Positions 1 to 6,164 of a stretch of 6,384 nt of DNA are shown piece after piece. The position numbers were made by a program, and so were the translations under genes. Numbering within the stretch: position 1 is the stretch's first letter; every line of letters begins with the position of its first letter. The notes under the pieces were generated by a model, which ran no database searches, had not been told where the DNA came from, and was given only the letters and a program-made list of their open reading frames with translations. The stretch is from Anaerolineaceae bacterium (GTDB taxonomy: Bacteria > Chloroflexota > Anaerolineae > Anaerolineales > Anaerolineaceae), in assembly GCA_021107195.1 (NCBI GenBank), contig JAIOTF010000233.1, forward strand, positions 1 through 6,384. The letters run 5' to 3'.

Positions 1-1750
1 CCTCGACCCCCTGCGGACGGTGCAGGGTGCCGCCATTGCCCAATGCTGCGATGAAATTAACCACTTGCAGCGGCGTGACCAGCATCGTACCCTGGCCGAT
101 TGCCAATTGCACCGCTTCTCCCTCGTTGGCCGGGTCATTAATGCTGCCCGTGTCCTCCGCCACTGCATTGATCCCCGTAGCAGAGTCTAAACCAAATTCA
201 CGCGCCATGTCAGAAACCGCCGTCGGTAGATTCTGCCGGTACAGGTCCAAACCAATATGCCAAAAATACGGATTACAGGAACGCATCAAGCCTTCCGGTA
301 AGGTCAAAGTGCCGCTGGGAGCCACTTCCTTTTCATACGTCCAGTCGTACAGGGTGAAACCGGGCAGTTCAGTGAATTCATACCCGCATTCATATACGCT
401 TTCTGGCGTATACAATCCGCTCTCCAGTGCCGCAGACAAGGTAATAACCTTGAACACAGACCCTAGCGGATAACCGGTTTGCGCAGCCCGGTTGAGCAGT
501 GGCTGATCCGTAGAGAGGAAAATATCATTCAACAACCAGTTGCTGTTTTCATTGGATGGTTCAAAAAGATTAGGGTCAAAGGCCGGTGAAGAAGCCATCG
601 CCAGCACCCGTCCGGTGTCGCGTTCCATCACAACGATCGCTCCCCGAAAGCCTTCGATTGCTTTTTGGGTTTCGAGCTGAAGATCGGTCTCTAACGTAGT
701 ATAGATGGTATTCGCCGGGCGCGCCGCCACCTGAGAAATACGGGTTACGATCTGCCCCTGCGGGTCAACCACATACAGGGATGCGCCCCTGCCGCCGGCC
801 AGTTCGTCCTCGCCCCACTTCTCAAGTCCAGCAGCACCGACTTTTTCATCCCCCAAATAGCCGCGCCGCTTATAATCCTCCAGATCATCCGGCGAGATCG
901 AAAGCACATACCCAATCACATGCGGCGCAACGCCGCCATTGAAATAATAACGGGCGGTGTAATCTGTCATCACCAGGCCGCTCAAACCCGAAAGAATATT
1001 GTAGCGTTCCTCCACCTGCTGGGCAGAAGCTTCGCCAACCGCCACATACCAATCCGCCCCGGAGTCCTGATACATCTCAGCGATGGAGTCAGTCGTCTTG
1101 CCGGTCAGGCGCGACAATTCAACCAATAGTTTTCCTTCCTGTCCATCCTGGATCTGCCCGGGCCAAATGCCCAATGCCACCGCGTCCGTTTGTGCTACCA
1201 TCACATTGCCATCACGGTCGTAAATGTTGCCGCGAGTGGGTACTTTCACATCGAGTGCCAAAGTGTTCCCTCCGCTCAGTTCAGGCAGGATCAAGGCATC
1301 TTCCCACAACACGCCCCAGCGGCCGTCCTCCAGCGCAAGATTCATCAAAATATCGCGTTGAATATCATCCAACAAATTGGTATGGTAAGTTACATTGTAG
1401 GACACCTGTGCAATGCGGGGATTGGTCAAAGCAGAATGGATCTCATAATCCAGCGAATTAAGAGTCATCGCCACGGCAGCATCCTGATTACGTATGGTGA
1501 ATTTCTCCTGCGAGATCGCATCCCGGCTGGCTGGTGCCAGCAGTTGATACATCACTGCGTAATCTTCCAGCTTCCAGCTTTCCAAAAAAGCCTTTGCCGT
1601 TGATACCGGATCCGGAGCACGCGTGACAGAAACCTGCGGTGCAGGCAGTTCCCCGCTGGGCGGGGTTTCCGTCGGGATCACTGTCGGTTGTGCGGGACGG
1701 CAAGCAGCCAACAAAAAAACCAGCAATAGAAACCCGTAGCGTAATTTCAT
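1..1750 (-). CDS. Penicillin-binding transpeptidase, class B, MecA/PbpC-like lipoprotein (C-terminus cut by window edge)
   Basis: Likely a D,D-transpeptidase that cross-links peptidoglycan on the outer face of the cytoplasmic membrane. I translated 583 codons without a stop. The N-terminus is a lipoprotein signal: M1-K-L-R, a hydrophobic run, then lipobox LAAC with Cys17. Residues about 48-157 (AKAFLESWKLEDYAVMYQLL onward) look like the NTF2-like MecA N-terminal domain of S. aureus PBP2a and B. subtilis PbpC. The dimerisation region follows, with RGNIYDRDGN from Arg173. The transpeptidase domain shows the active-site SXXK as S431-V-F-K434, the SXN motif as S491-C-N493, and GQG at 552-554. The third motif (KTG) should lie just beyond the window, so absence here is not degeneration. 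The start is supported by GGAGG 9 nt upstream. The gene follows maf by 29 nt and is probably cotranscribed with it. Family members of this class can have low beta-lactam affinity; that is not shown here. Confidence 0.93.
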   Translation of the reverse strand, partial: MKLRYGFLLLVFLLAACRPAQPTVIPTETPPSGELPAPQVSVTRAPDPVSTAKAFLESWKLEDYAVMYQLLAPASRDAISQEKFTIRNQDAAVAMTLNSLDYEIHSALTNPRIAQVSYNVTYHTNLLDDIQRDILMNLALEDGRWGVLWEDALILPELSGGNTLALDVKVPTRGNIYDRDGNVMVAQTDAVALGIWPGQIQDGQEGKLLVELSRLTGKTTDSIAEMYQDSGADWYVAVGEASAQQVEERYNILSGLSGLVMTDYTARYYFNGGVAPHVIGYVLSISPDDLEDYKRRGYLGDEKVGAAGLEKWGEDELAGGRGASLYVVDPQGQIVTRISQVAARPANTIYTTLETDLQLETQKAIEGFRGAIVVMERDTGRVLAMASSPAFDPNLFEPSNENSNWLLNDIFLSTDQPLLNRAAQTGYPLGSVFKVITLSAALESGLYTPESVYECGYEFTELPGFTLYDWTYEKEVAPSGTLTLPEGLMRSCNPYFWHIGLDLYRQNLPTAVSDMAREFGLDSATGINAVAEDTGSINDPANEGEAVQLAIGQGTMLVTPLQVVNFIAALGNGGTLHRPQGVE

Positions 1751-1759
1751 CCTTAAGTA

Positions 1760-1764
1760 CCTCC
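1760..1764 (-). promoter_or_regulatory. Ribosome binding site of the penicillin-binding protein gene
   Basis: GGAGG on the minus strand, 9 nt before the ATG at 1750. It lies in the 29-nt gap after the maf stop codon. It fixes the start of the lipoprotein reading frame, which would otherwise be uncertain because the gene runs out of the window. Confidence 0.8.
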
Positions 1765-1779
1765 GGTCAGCAGCCATTG

Positions 1780-2448
1780 TTAACCAAACGCCTGACCTTC
1801 TAAAATTGCATAAGAAACAGGGCAATCATAATCCAGATTTACCCGGCAGGCCGCAGTGATATCCACACCAGTATCTAATCCAAATTGGCGCAAGCTGCGT
1901 GCCAGATGACAAAGCGGCAGCCCCATCACGTTCGCAAAACAACCACTAAAACCCTCTACCGGGTGAAAATCTGTATTCTGAATACCGTACGCCCCGGCTT
2001 TATCCAGCGGATCACCGCTTTCCACATACGCTTCGATCTCGTCGTCTGAATAGTTCCGCATCGGAACCTGAGAAACGCACAGATCGGCCTGTTTTTCATT
2101 CTCTGCTGGTGAAACCAGCGCAAAAGCCGAGCAAACCTGATGCGGCTGATTGCGCAAGCGGCGCAGCATGGCAGTCGCCTGGGCTGCATCAACCGGTTTC
2201 CCCAATATCTCATTCCGGTGAACCACCGTTGTGTCGGCAGCCAGAACAATGGTGCCATTGCCAGCATGTGATGCCGCGGCTTCAGCCTTGCTGGCTGCCA
2301 GACGACAGACATACGCCTGCGGGTCTTCCCCAGCCATCGGTGTTTCGTCAATATCCACCGCACACACAGCGAAATCCCAGCCCAGCCAGGCTAGCAATTC
2401 CCGGCGGCGCGGCGATCCAGAAGCCAGTAAAATCGTCGGCTGTTTCAT
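1780..2448 (-). CDS. maf: Maf family nucleoside triphosphate pyrophosphatase (YhdE-like), with C-terminal extension
   Basis: Predicted cytoplasmic enzyme hydrolysing non-canonical or surplus nucleoside triphosphates to the monophosphate and PPi. The 222-residue protein has the Maf signatures in order: LASGSPRRRELL (residues 8-19), DIDE (32-35), LAADTTV with the putative catalytic Asp72, LGKP (82-85), KAGAYGIQ (150-157) and NVMGLPL (173-179). Gln157 in the GIQ motif fits the YhdE branch (dTTP/UTP type) better than the YceF branch (m7GTP type), which is an inference from motif alone. Usual Maf proteins have about 190-200 residues and end shortly after the NVxGLP helix. Here about 32 further residues follow (191-222) with Cys201 and Cys209. 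No good Shine-Dalgarno lies before the ATG; an extended -10 box 7 nt upstream suggests a leaderless transcript. In other bacteria maf is linked to septum formation and often sits by cell-shape genes, which fits the penicillin-binding protein gene immediately downstream. Confidence 0.95.
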   Translation of the reverse strand: MKQPTILLASGSPRRRELLAWLGWDFAVCAVDIDETPMAGEDPQAYVCRLAASKAEAAASHAGNGTIVLAADTTVVHRNEILGKPVDAAQATAMLRRLRNQPHQVCSAFALVSPAENEKQADLCVSQVPMRNYSDDEIEAYVESGDPLDKAGAYGIQNTDFHPVEGFSGCFANVMGLPLCHLARSLRQFGLDTGVDITAACRVNLDYDCPVSYAILEGQAFG

Positions 2449-2455
2449 GGCAAAG

Positions 2456-2464
2456 ATTCTAACA
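2456..2464 (-). promoter_or_regulatory. Extended -10 promoter of maf, giving a probable leaderless mRNA
   Basis: On the minus strand the sequence reads TGTTAGAAT: a TGn extension followed by TAGAAT, five of six matches to TATAAT. Seven bases separate it from the ATG at 2448, so transcription would begin at or within a base or two of the A of the start codon. The nearest -35-like sequence, TTTACG (2487-2482), is 20 nt away, too far to be convincing, as is common for extended -10 promoters. The lack of a Shine-Dalgarno before maf agrees with this reading. Confidence 0.5.
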
Positions 2465-2592
2465 CATCCTCACCTGTACGCCGTAAATAGTAAGACTATC
2501 TTAAAATTATGAGGTGCGTTTGAATAATGCATGTCTGTATATAGCAGAAATTCTCAATTCAGGTTCGTCGTAATGATTCTAATCGTTAGATT

Positions 2593-2622
2593 TTGACATA
2601 TAACGACTGAGGTCGTTATTGC
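2593..2622 (+). promoter_or_regulatory. Candidate -35 box with an 8-bp operator-like dyad in the promoter spacer
   Basis: TTGACA (2593-2598) is a perfect -35 consensus. It is followed at once by ATAACGAC-TGAG-GTCGTTAT (2600-2619), a perfect 8-bp inverted repeat with a 4-nt centre. The dyad fills the spacer where RNA polymerase would sit. The possible -10 at 18-bp spacing is TATTGC (2617-2622), only three of six matches, so the promoter itself is uncertain. If it is used, the dyad would be a natural repressor site for the xpt-guaA operon. Confidence 0.4.
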
Positions 2623-2713
2623 AACAGGTTTATTTCAGCATATTGGTGACCGTCATGGTGAGTAACGAAGAGGAACTTTAGGTTATAAACAATATATGAC
2701 AAAAATCACACCC

Positions 2714-2735
2714 TTAACCACCCATTCGGGGTTAG
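2714..2735 (+). promoter_or_regulatory. xpt leader hairpin with a competing pairing to the translation start
   Basis: TAACC-A-CC (2715-2722) pairs with GGGGTTA (2728-2734) around the loop CATTC, with one bulged A and an outer T-G wobble, giving 7 Watson-Crick pairs. The right arm GGTTAG (2730-2735) is also complementary to CTAACC (2766-2771), which lies between the xpt Shine-Dalgarno and its ATG. The two pairings exclude each other, as in a translational attenuator. No T-run follows the hairpin, so it is not an ordinary terminator. Confidence 0.4.
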
Positions 2736-2760
2736 AATTGTCTGAACAACATCTTTTCTC

Positions 2761-2765
2761 AGGAG
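2761..2765 (+). promoter_or_regulatory. Ribosome binding site of xpt
   Basis: AGGAG, 7 nt before the ATG at 2773, an ideal spacing that confirms this start. The 6 bases right after it (CTAACC) can pair with an upstream GGTTAG in the leader. Confidence 0.8.
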
Positions 2766-2772
2766 CTAACCT

Positions 2773-3345
2773 ATGCAGGCATTGAAAGACCGTATTTTAA
2801 GTGAAGGAAAAAACCTCGGTAACAACATCCTCAAAGTCGACGGATTCATCAATCACCAGGTCGACCCGGCCCTGATGGACGCCTGCGGGCAGACCTTTGC
2901 CCGCCTGTTCGCCGACACCAAACCCGACCGCATTCTGACCGCCGAAATTTCGGGCATCGCCCCGGCTATTATGACCGCCAAATACATGCAGTTACCCGTG
3001 GTCTACGCCCGCAAAACCAAACCCGTAACGATGACTGCCGATGTCTACCTGACCACTGCCCCCTCACACACCAAAGCCCATCAGGTGGAACTGATCGTCT
3101 CACCGGAATACCTGCGTCGCGGCGAACGCATTCTCATCATTGATGACTTCCTCGCCTCTGGCGCCACCATCCAGGGATTGGTGCGCCTGACCCACGCCGC
3201 TGGTGCGGAACTGGTCGGCATCGGCACCTTGATTGAGAAACCCGGCGAAGGCGGACGTGAAGCGCTGGCTCACCTCAATATTCCAATCCATTCTCTGGCC
3301 GCAGTGGAACTGACCGACGACGGCCGCATCCTCTTTGTGGACTGA
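2773..3345 (+). CDS. xpt: Xanthine phosphoribosyltransferase
   Basis: Cytoplasmic salvage enzyme: xanthine plus PRPP gives XMP plus PPi. The 190-residue protein matches the Bacillus Xpt family in length (about 194) and along its length: the start MQALKDRI, the FINHQVDP segment (25-32) in the substrate-binding N-terminal part, the SGIAPAIMT segment (60-68), the YARK segment (78-81), and the PRPP-binding motif ILIIDDFLASGAT (120-132) with the acidic pair Asp124-Asp125. The C-terminal part GIGTLIEK and FVD also fits the family. The start is set by AGGAG 7 nt upstream. guaA begins only 6 nt after the stop, so the two are almost certainly one transcript, and the XMP made here is the substrate of GuaA. 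The leader may be regulated by alternative pairing. Confidence 0.96.
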   Translation: MQALKDRILSEGKNLGNNILKVDGFINHQVDPALMDACGQTFARLFADTKPDRILTAEISGIAPAIMTAKYMQLPVVYARKTKPVTMTADVYLTTAPSHTKAHQVELIVSPEYLRRGERILIIDDFLASGATIQGLVRLTHAAGAELVGIGTLIEKPGEGGREALAHLNIPIHSLAAVELTDDGRILFVD

Positions 3346-3351
3346 ACCAGC

Positions 3352-4896
3352 ATGAACCACGCAACTCTTGCCATTCTCGACTTCGGCTCACAGTACACGC
3401 AGCTCATCGCCCGCCGTGTACGGGAACTGCAAATCTACTGTGAGATCTTCCCTTGGGACGCTGCGCCGCAGGCCATTCAGCCGAAAGGCTACATCCTCTC
3501 CGGCGGGCCGACTTCGGTCTATGACCAGGACGCCCCCACCATTCCTGGCTTTGTATTGGACTCTGGCCTGCCTGTTCTGGGGATCTGCTACGGGATGCAA
3601 GCCCTCACCCAGGCGCTGGGCGGGAAAGTGGCTTCTTCCCGTGCCCGCGAATACGGCCTGGCACAGATTAACGTGATCGCAGATAACCCCCTGCTGGGCA
3701 GCCAATCCCAGCCGGTGTGGATGTCGCACGGCGACCGTATCGAAACCCCGCCGCCCGGCTTTATCATCCTCGCCAGCAGCAGCAACAGTCCTATCGCCGC
3801 CATGGGCGACCTCCAGCAGCAGCGCTATGGCGTGCAATTTCATCCCGAAGTCCATCACACCCCCGGCGGCAAAGATATCCTGCGCCGCTTTGCGGTGGAC
3901 ATCTGCGGTACTTCGCCCGACTGGACGCCTGAATCGATCATCCAGGAATCGGTGGCCTCCATCCGCAGTCAGGTGCAGGGCGCCCGCGTGCTAACCGCAG
4001 TCAGCGGCGGGGTTGACTCAAGCGTGGCCACGGCCCTTGCCCATCGCGCCATTGGCAAACAGTTGACCGCTGTCTTCGTTGACAACGGCCTGTTGCGCAA
4101 AGGCGAACGCCAGCAGGTGAAAAAAGCCTTTCGCGGCAGTCTGGGCAGCAACCTGATCGTGGTTGATGCCGTGGATACCTTCCTTGGCAACCTGCGCGGC
4201 GTCACTGACCCAGAGCAAAAGCGCAGAATCATCGGCGAGACCTTCATCCGCGTCTTTGAAGCCGAAGCCAACCGTCTGGGCGAAATCCCTTTCCTCATGC
4301 AGGGTACCATCTACCCGGATGTGGTCGAATCTGCATCCAGCGGCAAAGCACACACGATCAAATCCCACCACAACGTGGGCGGTCTGCCGGAAGACATCCA
4401 GTTCAGTCTGGTAGAACCCCTGCGCTACCTCTTTAAAGATGAAGTGCGCGCCGTAGGCGAAACACTGGGCCTGCCGGAATCCCTGGTCTGGCGGCAGCCT
4501 TTCCCCGGCCCCGGTCTGGCCGTGCGCTGCCTGGGAGAGATCACTCCCGAGCGTCTGAGCTGGCTGCGTACCGCTGACCATATCTTCACCAGCGAATTAG
4601 TTACCGCCGGTTACCTACATAACCGTCAGCCCAATGCCCCAATACAGGTAGCGCAGGCTTTTGCTGCGCTGCTGAATGTGCGTTCGGTGGGCGTGATGGG
4701 CGACCAGCGCACCTACCAGCAAACCATCGTCCTGCGCGCCGTGACCAGCGAAGACTTCATGACAGCCGACTGGGCGCGTCTGCCGGATGACCTCCTCGGG
4801 CGAGCGGCCAACCGCATCGTCAACGAGGTCGAAGGCGTCAATCGCGTCGTCTACGACATCACCAGCAAACCACCCGCCACCATTGAATGGGAGTAG
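3352..4896 (+). CDS. guaA: GMP synthase (glutamine-hydrolysing)
   Basis: Converts XMP, ATP and glutamine to GMP, AMP, PPi and glutamate, the last step of guanine nucleotide synthesis. The 514-residue protein is full length (E. coli GuaA has 525). Residues 1 to about 190 are a class I glutamine amidotransferase: SGGPTSVYD (50-58), the nucleophile Cys79 in GICYGMQ, and His164 and Glu166 in FHPEVHHT. The ATP pyrophosphatase domain follows, with the P-loop SGGVDSS (218-224), YPDVVES (321-327) and KSHHNVGGLPE (337-347). The C-terminal dimerisation domain carries RQPFPGPGLAVR (381-392) and ends in the typical KPPATIEWE. All key residues are present. Only 6 nt separate it from xpt and no strong Shine-Dalgarno is visible there, so translation is probably coupled to xpt. 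Confidence 0.98.
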   Translation: MNHATLAILDFGSQYTQLIARRVRELQIYCEIFPWDAAPQAIQPKGYILSGGPTSVYDQDAPTIPGFVLDSGLPVLGICYGMQALTQALGGKVASSRAREYGLAQINVIADNPLLGSQSQPVWMSHGDRIETPPPGFIILASSSNSPIAAMGDLQQQRYGVQFHPEVHHTPGGKDILRRFAVDICGTSPDWTPESIIQESVASIRSQVQGARVLTAVSGGVDSSVATALAHRAIGKQLTAVFVDNGLLRKGERQQVKKAFRGSLGSNLIVVDAVDTFLGNLRGVTDPEQKRRIIGETFIRVFEAEANRLGEIPFLMQGTIYPDVVESASSGKAHTIKSHHNVGGLPEDIQFSLVEPLRYLFKDEVRAVGETLGLPESLVWRQPFPGPGLAVRCLGEITPERLSWLRTADHIFTSELVTAGYLHNRQPNAPIQVAQAFAALLNVRSVGVMGDQRTYQQTIVLRAVTSEDFMTADWARLPDDLLGRAANRIVNEVEGVNRVVYDITSKPPATIEWE

Positions 4897-4926
4897 ATCA
4901 TCTCATCATACTTCCCGGCAAGACAA

Positions 4927-4956
4927 GCGACTTCAATCACTGACAATTGAAGTCGT
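4927..4956 (+). terminator. Strong hairpin after guaA, possible atypical terminator
   Basis: CGACTTCAAT (4928-4937) and ATTGAAGTCG (4946-4955) form a perfect 10-bp stem with an 8-nt loop, plus an outer G-T wobble. It lies 30 nt after the guaA stop, where the operon should end. No T-tract follows on the plus strand, so it is not a standard intrinsic terminator. It could stabilise the 3' end, act with Rho, or be a protein site. Confidence 0.45.
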
Positions 4957-5021
4957 CACTACATGCCATCCGCAATTCAGGTTACTTAACAAAAAGACGC
5001 GCTGTTTTTCGCAACTTTCAA

Positions 5022-5048
5022 TACTATTTTCCGTATACTTAAATAGTA
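5022..5048 (+). promoter_or_regulatory. Dyad over a TATACT -10-like box before the membrane protein gene
   Basis: TACTATTT (5022-5029) and AAATAGTA (5041-5048) are perfect 8-bp inverted arms 11 nt apart. Near the centre sits the palindrome GTATAC (5033-5038), overlapping TATACT (5034-5039), a four-of-six -10-like box. No good -35 is present at 16-18 nt. If this is the promoter, transcription would start near 5046 and the dyad would be well placed for a repressor or activator. The dyad is directly visible; its function is inferred. Confidence 0.35.
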
Positions 5049-5067
5049 GACCTGTTTGACAAATTGA

Positions 5068-5072
5068 AAGGA
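5068..5072 (+). promoter_or_regulatory. Ribosome binding site of the membrane protein gene
   Basis: AAGGA, 7 nt before the ATG at 5080. It supports this ATG as the start of the membrane protein gene. Confidence 0.75.
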
Positions 5073-5079
5073 AACTATC

Positions 5080-6102
5080 ATGGATTTTGGTGAAATTCTT
5101 GGAAAAGCCTGGAAGATCATCTGGAAGAACAAAGTATTGTGGATCTTCGGCATTCTAGCAGGCTGCGGCGCAAACGGCGGCAGCAGCGGTGGCGGTGGAA
5201 ACAGCAGCATCAATCAAAGCAACTCCTCCTGGGGAGGGGATTCCTTTGGCGGCATGTTCCCACAGGCAGAGCAATTCTTTAGGCGAGTCGAGTCATTTTT
5301 TGAAAACATCCAGGAAGGTACGATCATCCTGGTCATCATTGGTCTGGTAGTGCTGGCATTACTGGTCTCCGCCATTGTGCTGTTCCTGTCTTCCATTGGA
5401 AAAGCCGGCCTGATCTACGGCGCTTCGCAAGCTGATGAGACCGACGAGACTGCCGAAAAATTGACCTTTAAGCAGGTCTGGAACGGCGGCAAACCCTTCT
5501 TCTGGCGGATTGTGCTCTTGAATCTGCTGGTTGGTGCTGCATCCATTATTTTGGTTTTGCTGCTCGTGCTCCCTGCTATCCTCCTGAGCATTCTCACTCT
5601 GGGGGTTGGCCTGTTCTGCATCCTGCCCCTGCTGTGCATCATGGTTCCTGCCTTCTGGCTGGTAGATGTGTTCATCGAGCAAGCCATGGTAGCAATCGTG
5701 GTCGAAGACCTGGGTATCTTCGACAGCATCAAACGCTCCTGGCAAGTCGTTATCCAGGAAAACCTGGGCAGTTATATTGTCCTCGGCTTGATCCTGGGAA
5801 TCGGTGGAGCAATTGTTGGTTTCGTGATCGCGCTGCCAATGCTCTTGATGGTTATCCCGATCGTGATCGCGCTTATTGCTGAAAGCAGAGCAGTTCTGGG
5901 CGGTGGATTGATCACGGCACTGGTCCTGTTCATTCTCTACCTGCCTGTCCTCCTCGTGCTCAGCGGTATCCTGCAAGCCTATGTGGGCAGTGCCTGGACA
6001 CTGGCCTTCCGCCAGTCGGCCAGCGCCAGTCTGGAAGAACCAGTTGACTTCGACGGCGACCTGGAATTGCTCAGCAACGAAACACCGGATTCGGCGGGAT
6101 AA
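5080..6102 (+). CDS. Polytopic membrane protein of unknown function
   Basis: 340 residues with no function I can name. A basic amphipathic N-terminus with a short hydrophobic stretch (KAWKIIWKNKVLWIFGILAG, 9-28) is followed by a low-complexity Gly/Ser/Asn segment (about 29-58). Hydrophobic segments then lie at about 81-106, 144-170, 171-194, 231-253, 254-268 and 277-301, suggesting six or seven membrane spans, and a short acidic tail (319-340) ends the protein. Residues 207-221 (VVEDLGIFDSIKRSW), next to a membrane span, resemble the repeated E-G-x-A-x-x-R-S-W-type signature of the GPDPase-membrane-domain and YciC-like families. This is a weak similarity, and no catalytic domain is present. 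AAGGA 7 nt upstream supports the start. The gene stands alone between a hairpin and a strong terminator, so it is probably monocistronic. It has no evident link to the purine genes upstream. Confidence 0.85.
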   Translation: MDFGEILGKAWKIIWKNKVLWIFGILAGCGANGGSSGGGGNSSINQSNSSWGGDSFGGMFPQAEQFFRRVESFFENIQEGTIILVIIGLVVLALLVSAIVLFLSSIGKAGLIYGASQADETDETAEKLTFKQVWNGGKPFFWRIVLLNLLVGAASIILVLLLVLPAILLSILTLGVGLFCILPLLCIMVPAFWLVDVFIEQAMVAIVVEDLGIFDSIKRSWQVVIQENLGSYIVLGLILGIGGAIVGFVIALPMLLMVIPIVIALIAESRAVLGGGLITALVLFILYLPVLLVLSGILQAYVGSAWTLAFRQSASASLEEPVDFDGDLELLSNETPDSAG

Positions 6103-6128
6103 TCCCAGTCGCATCGGAATAAAATCAA

Positions 6129-6164
6129 CCTCCCGCAGACAAAATACTGCGGGAGGATTTGTTT
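6129..6164 (+). terminator. Intrinsic terminator of the membrane protein gene
   Basis: CCTCCCGCAG (6129-6138) and CTGCGGGAGG (6147-6156) form a perfect, GC-rich 10-bp stem with an 8-nt loop, followed by ATTTGTTT. It begins 26 nt after the stop codon. On the opposite strand the stem is followed by TTGATTTTATT, so it may also stop transcription coming from the right. Confidence 0.9.

Larger units (their letters stand above)
2449..2772. other. Divergent intergenic region between maf and xpt (324 nt)
   Basis: This AT-rich gap carries no convincing gene. It must hold the promoters for both directions. From left to right it contains the maf extended -10 box; a dyad ATAGT-AAG-ACTAT (2487-2499) just upstream of it; a small dyad TCTAA-TCG-TTAGA (2578-2590); a perfect TTGACA (2593-2598) followed by a perfect 8-bp dyad (2600-2619); a TATAAA box (2684-2689) that could serve as a -10 for xpt with a leader of about 77 nt but lacks a clear -35; and a leader hairpin (2714-2735). 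I looked for a purine riboswitch, common before xpt in Firmicutes, and did not find its conserved core. Confidence 0.7.

Noticed and set aside
27..1603. Plus-strand ORFs opposite the penicillin-binding protein gene
   Set aside because: They lie antisense to a long frame with all expected transpeptidase motifs, have no recognisable domains and carry the skewed composition of shadow frames.
2576..2590. Fur-box-like sequence around TCTAATCGTTAGA
   Set aside because: Only a 5-bp dyad with few matches to the Fur consensus; no iron-related gene nearby.
2449..2772. Guanine/purine riboswitch before xpt
   Set aside because: Expected from Firmicutes, but no TCTAC-type junction or matching P1/P2/P3 arrangement could be found by eye on the plus strand.
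5056..5061. TTGACA as -35 of the membrane protein gene
   Set aside because: Only 18 nt before the ATG and overlapping the ribosome-binding region; a -10 would fall inside the coding sequence.
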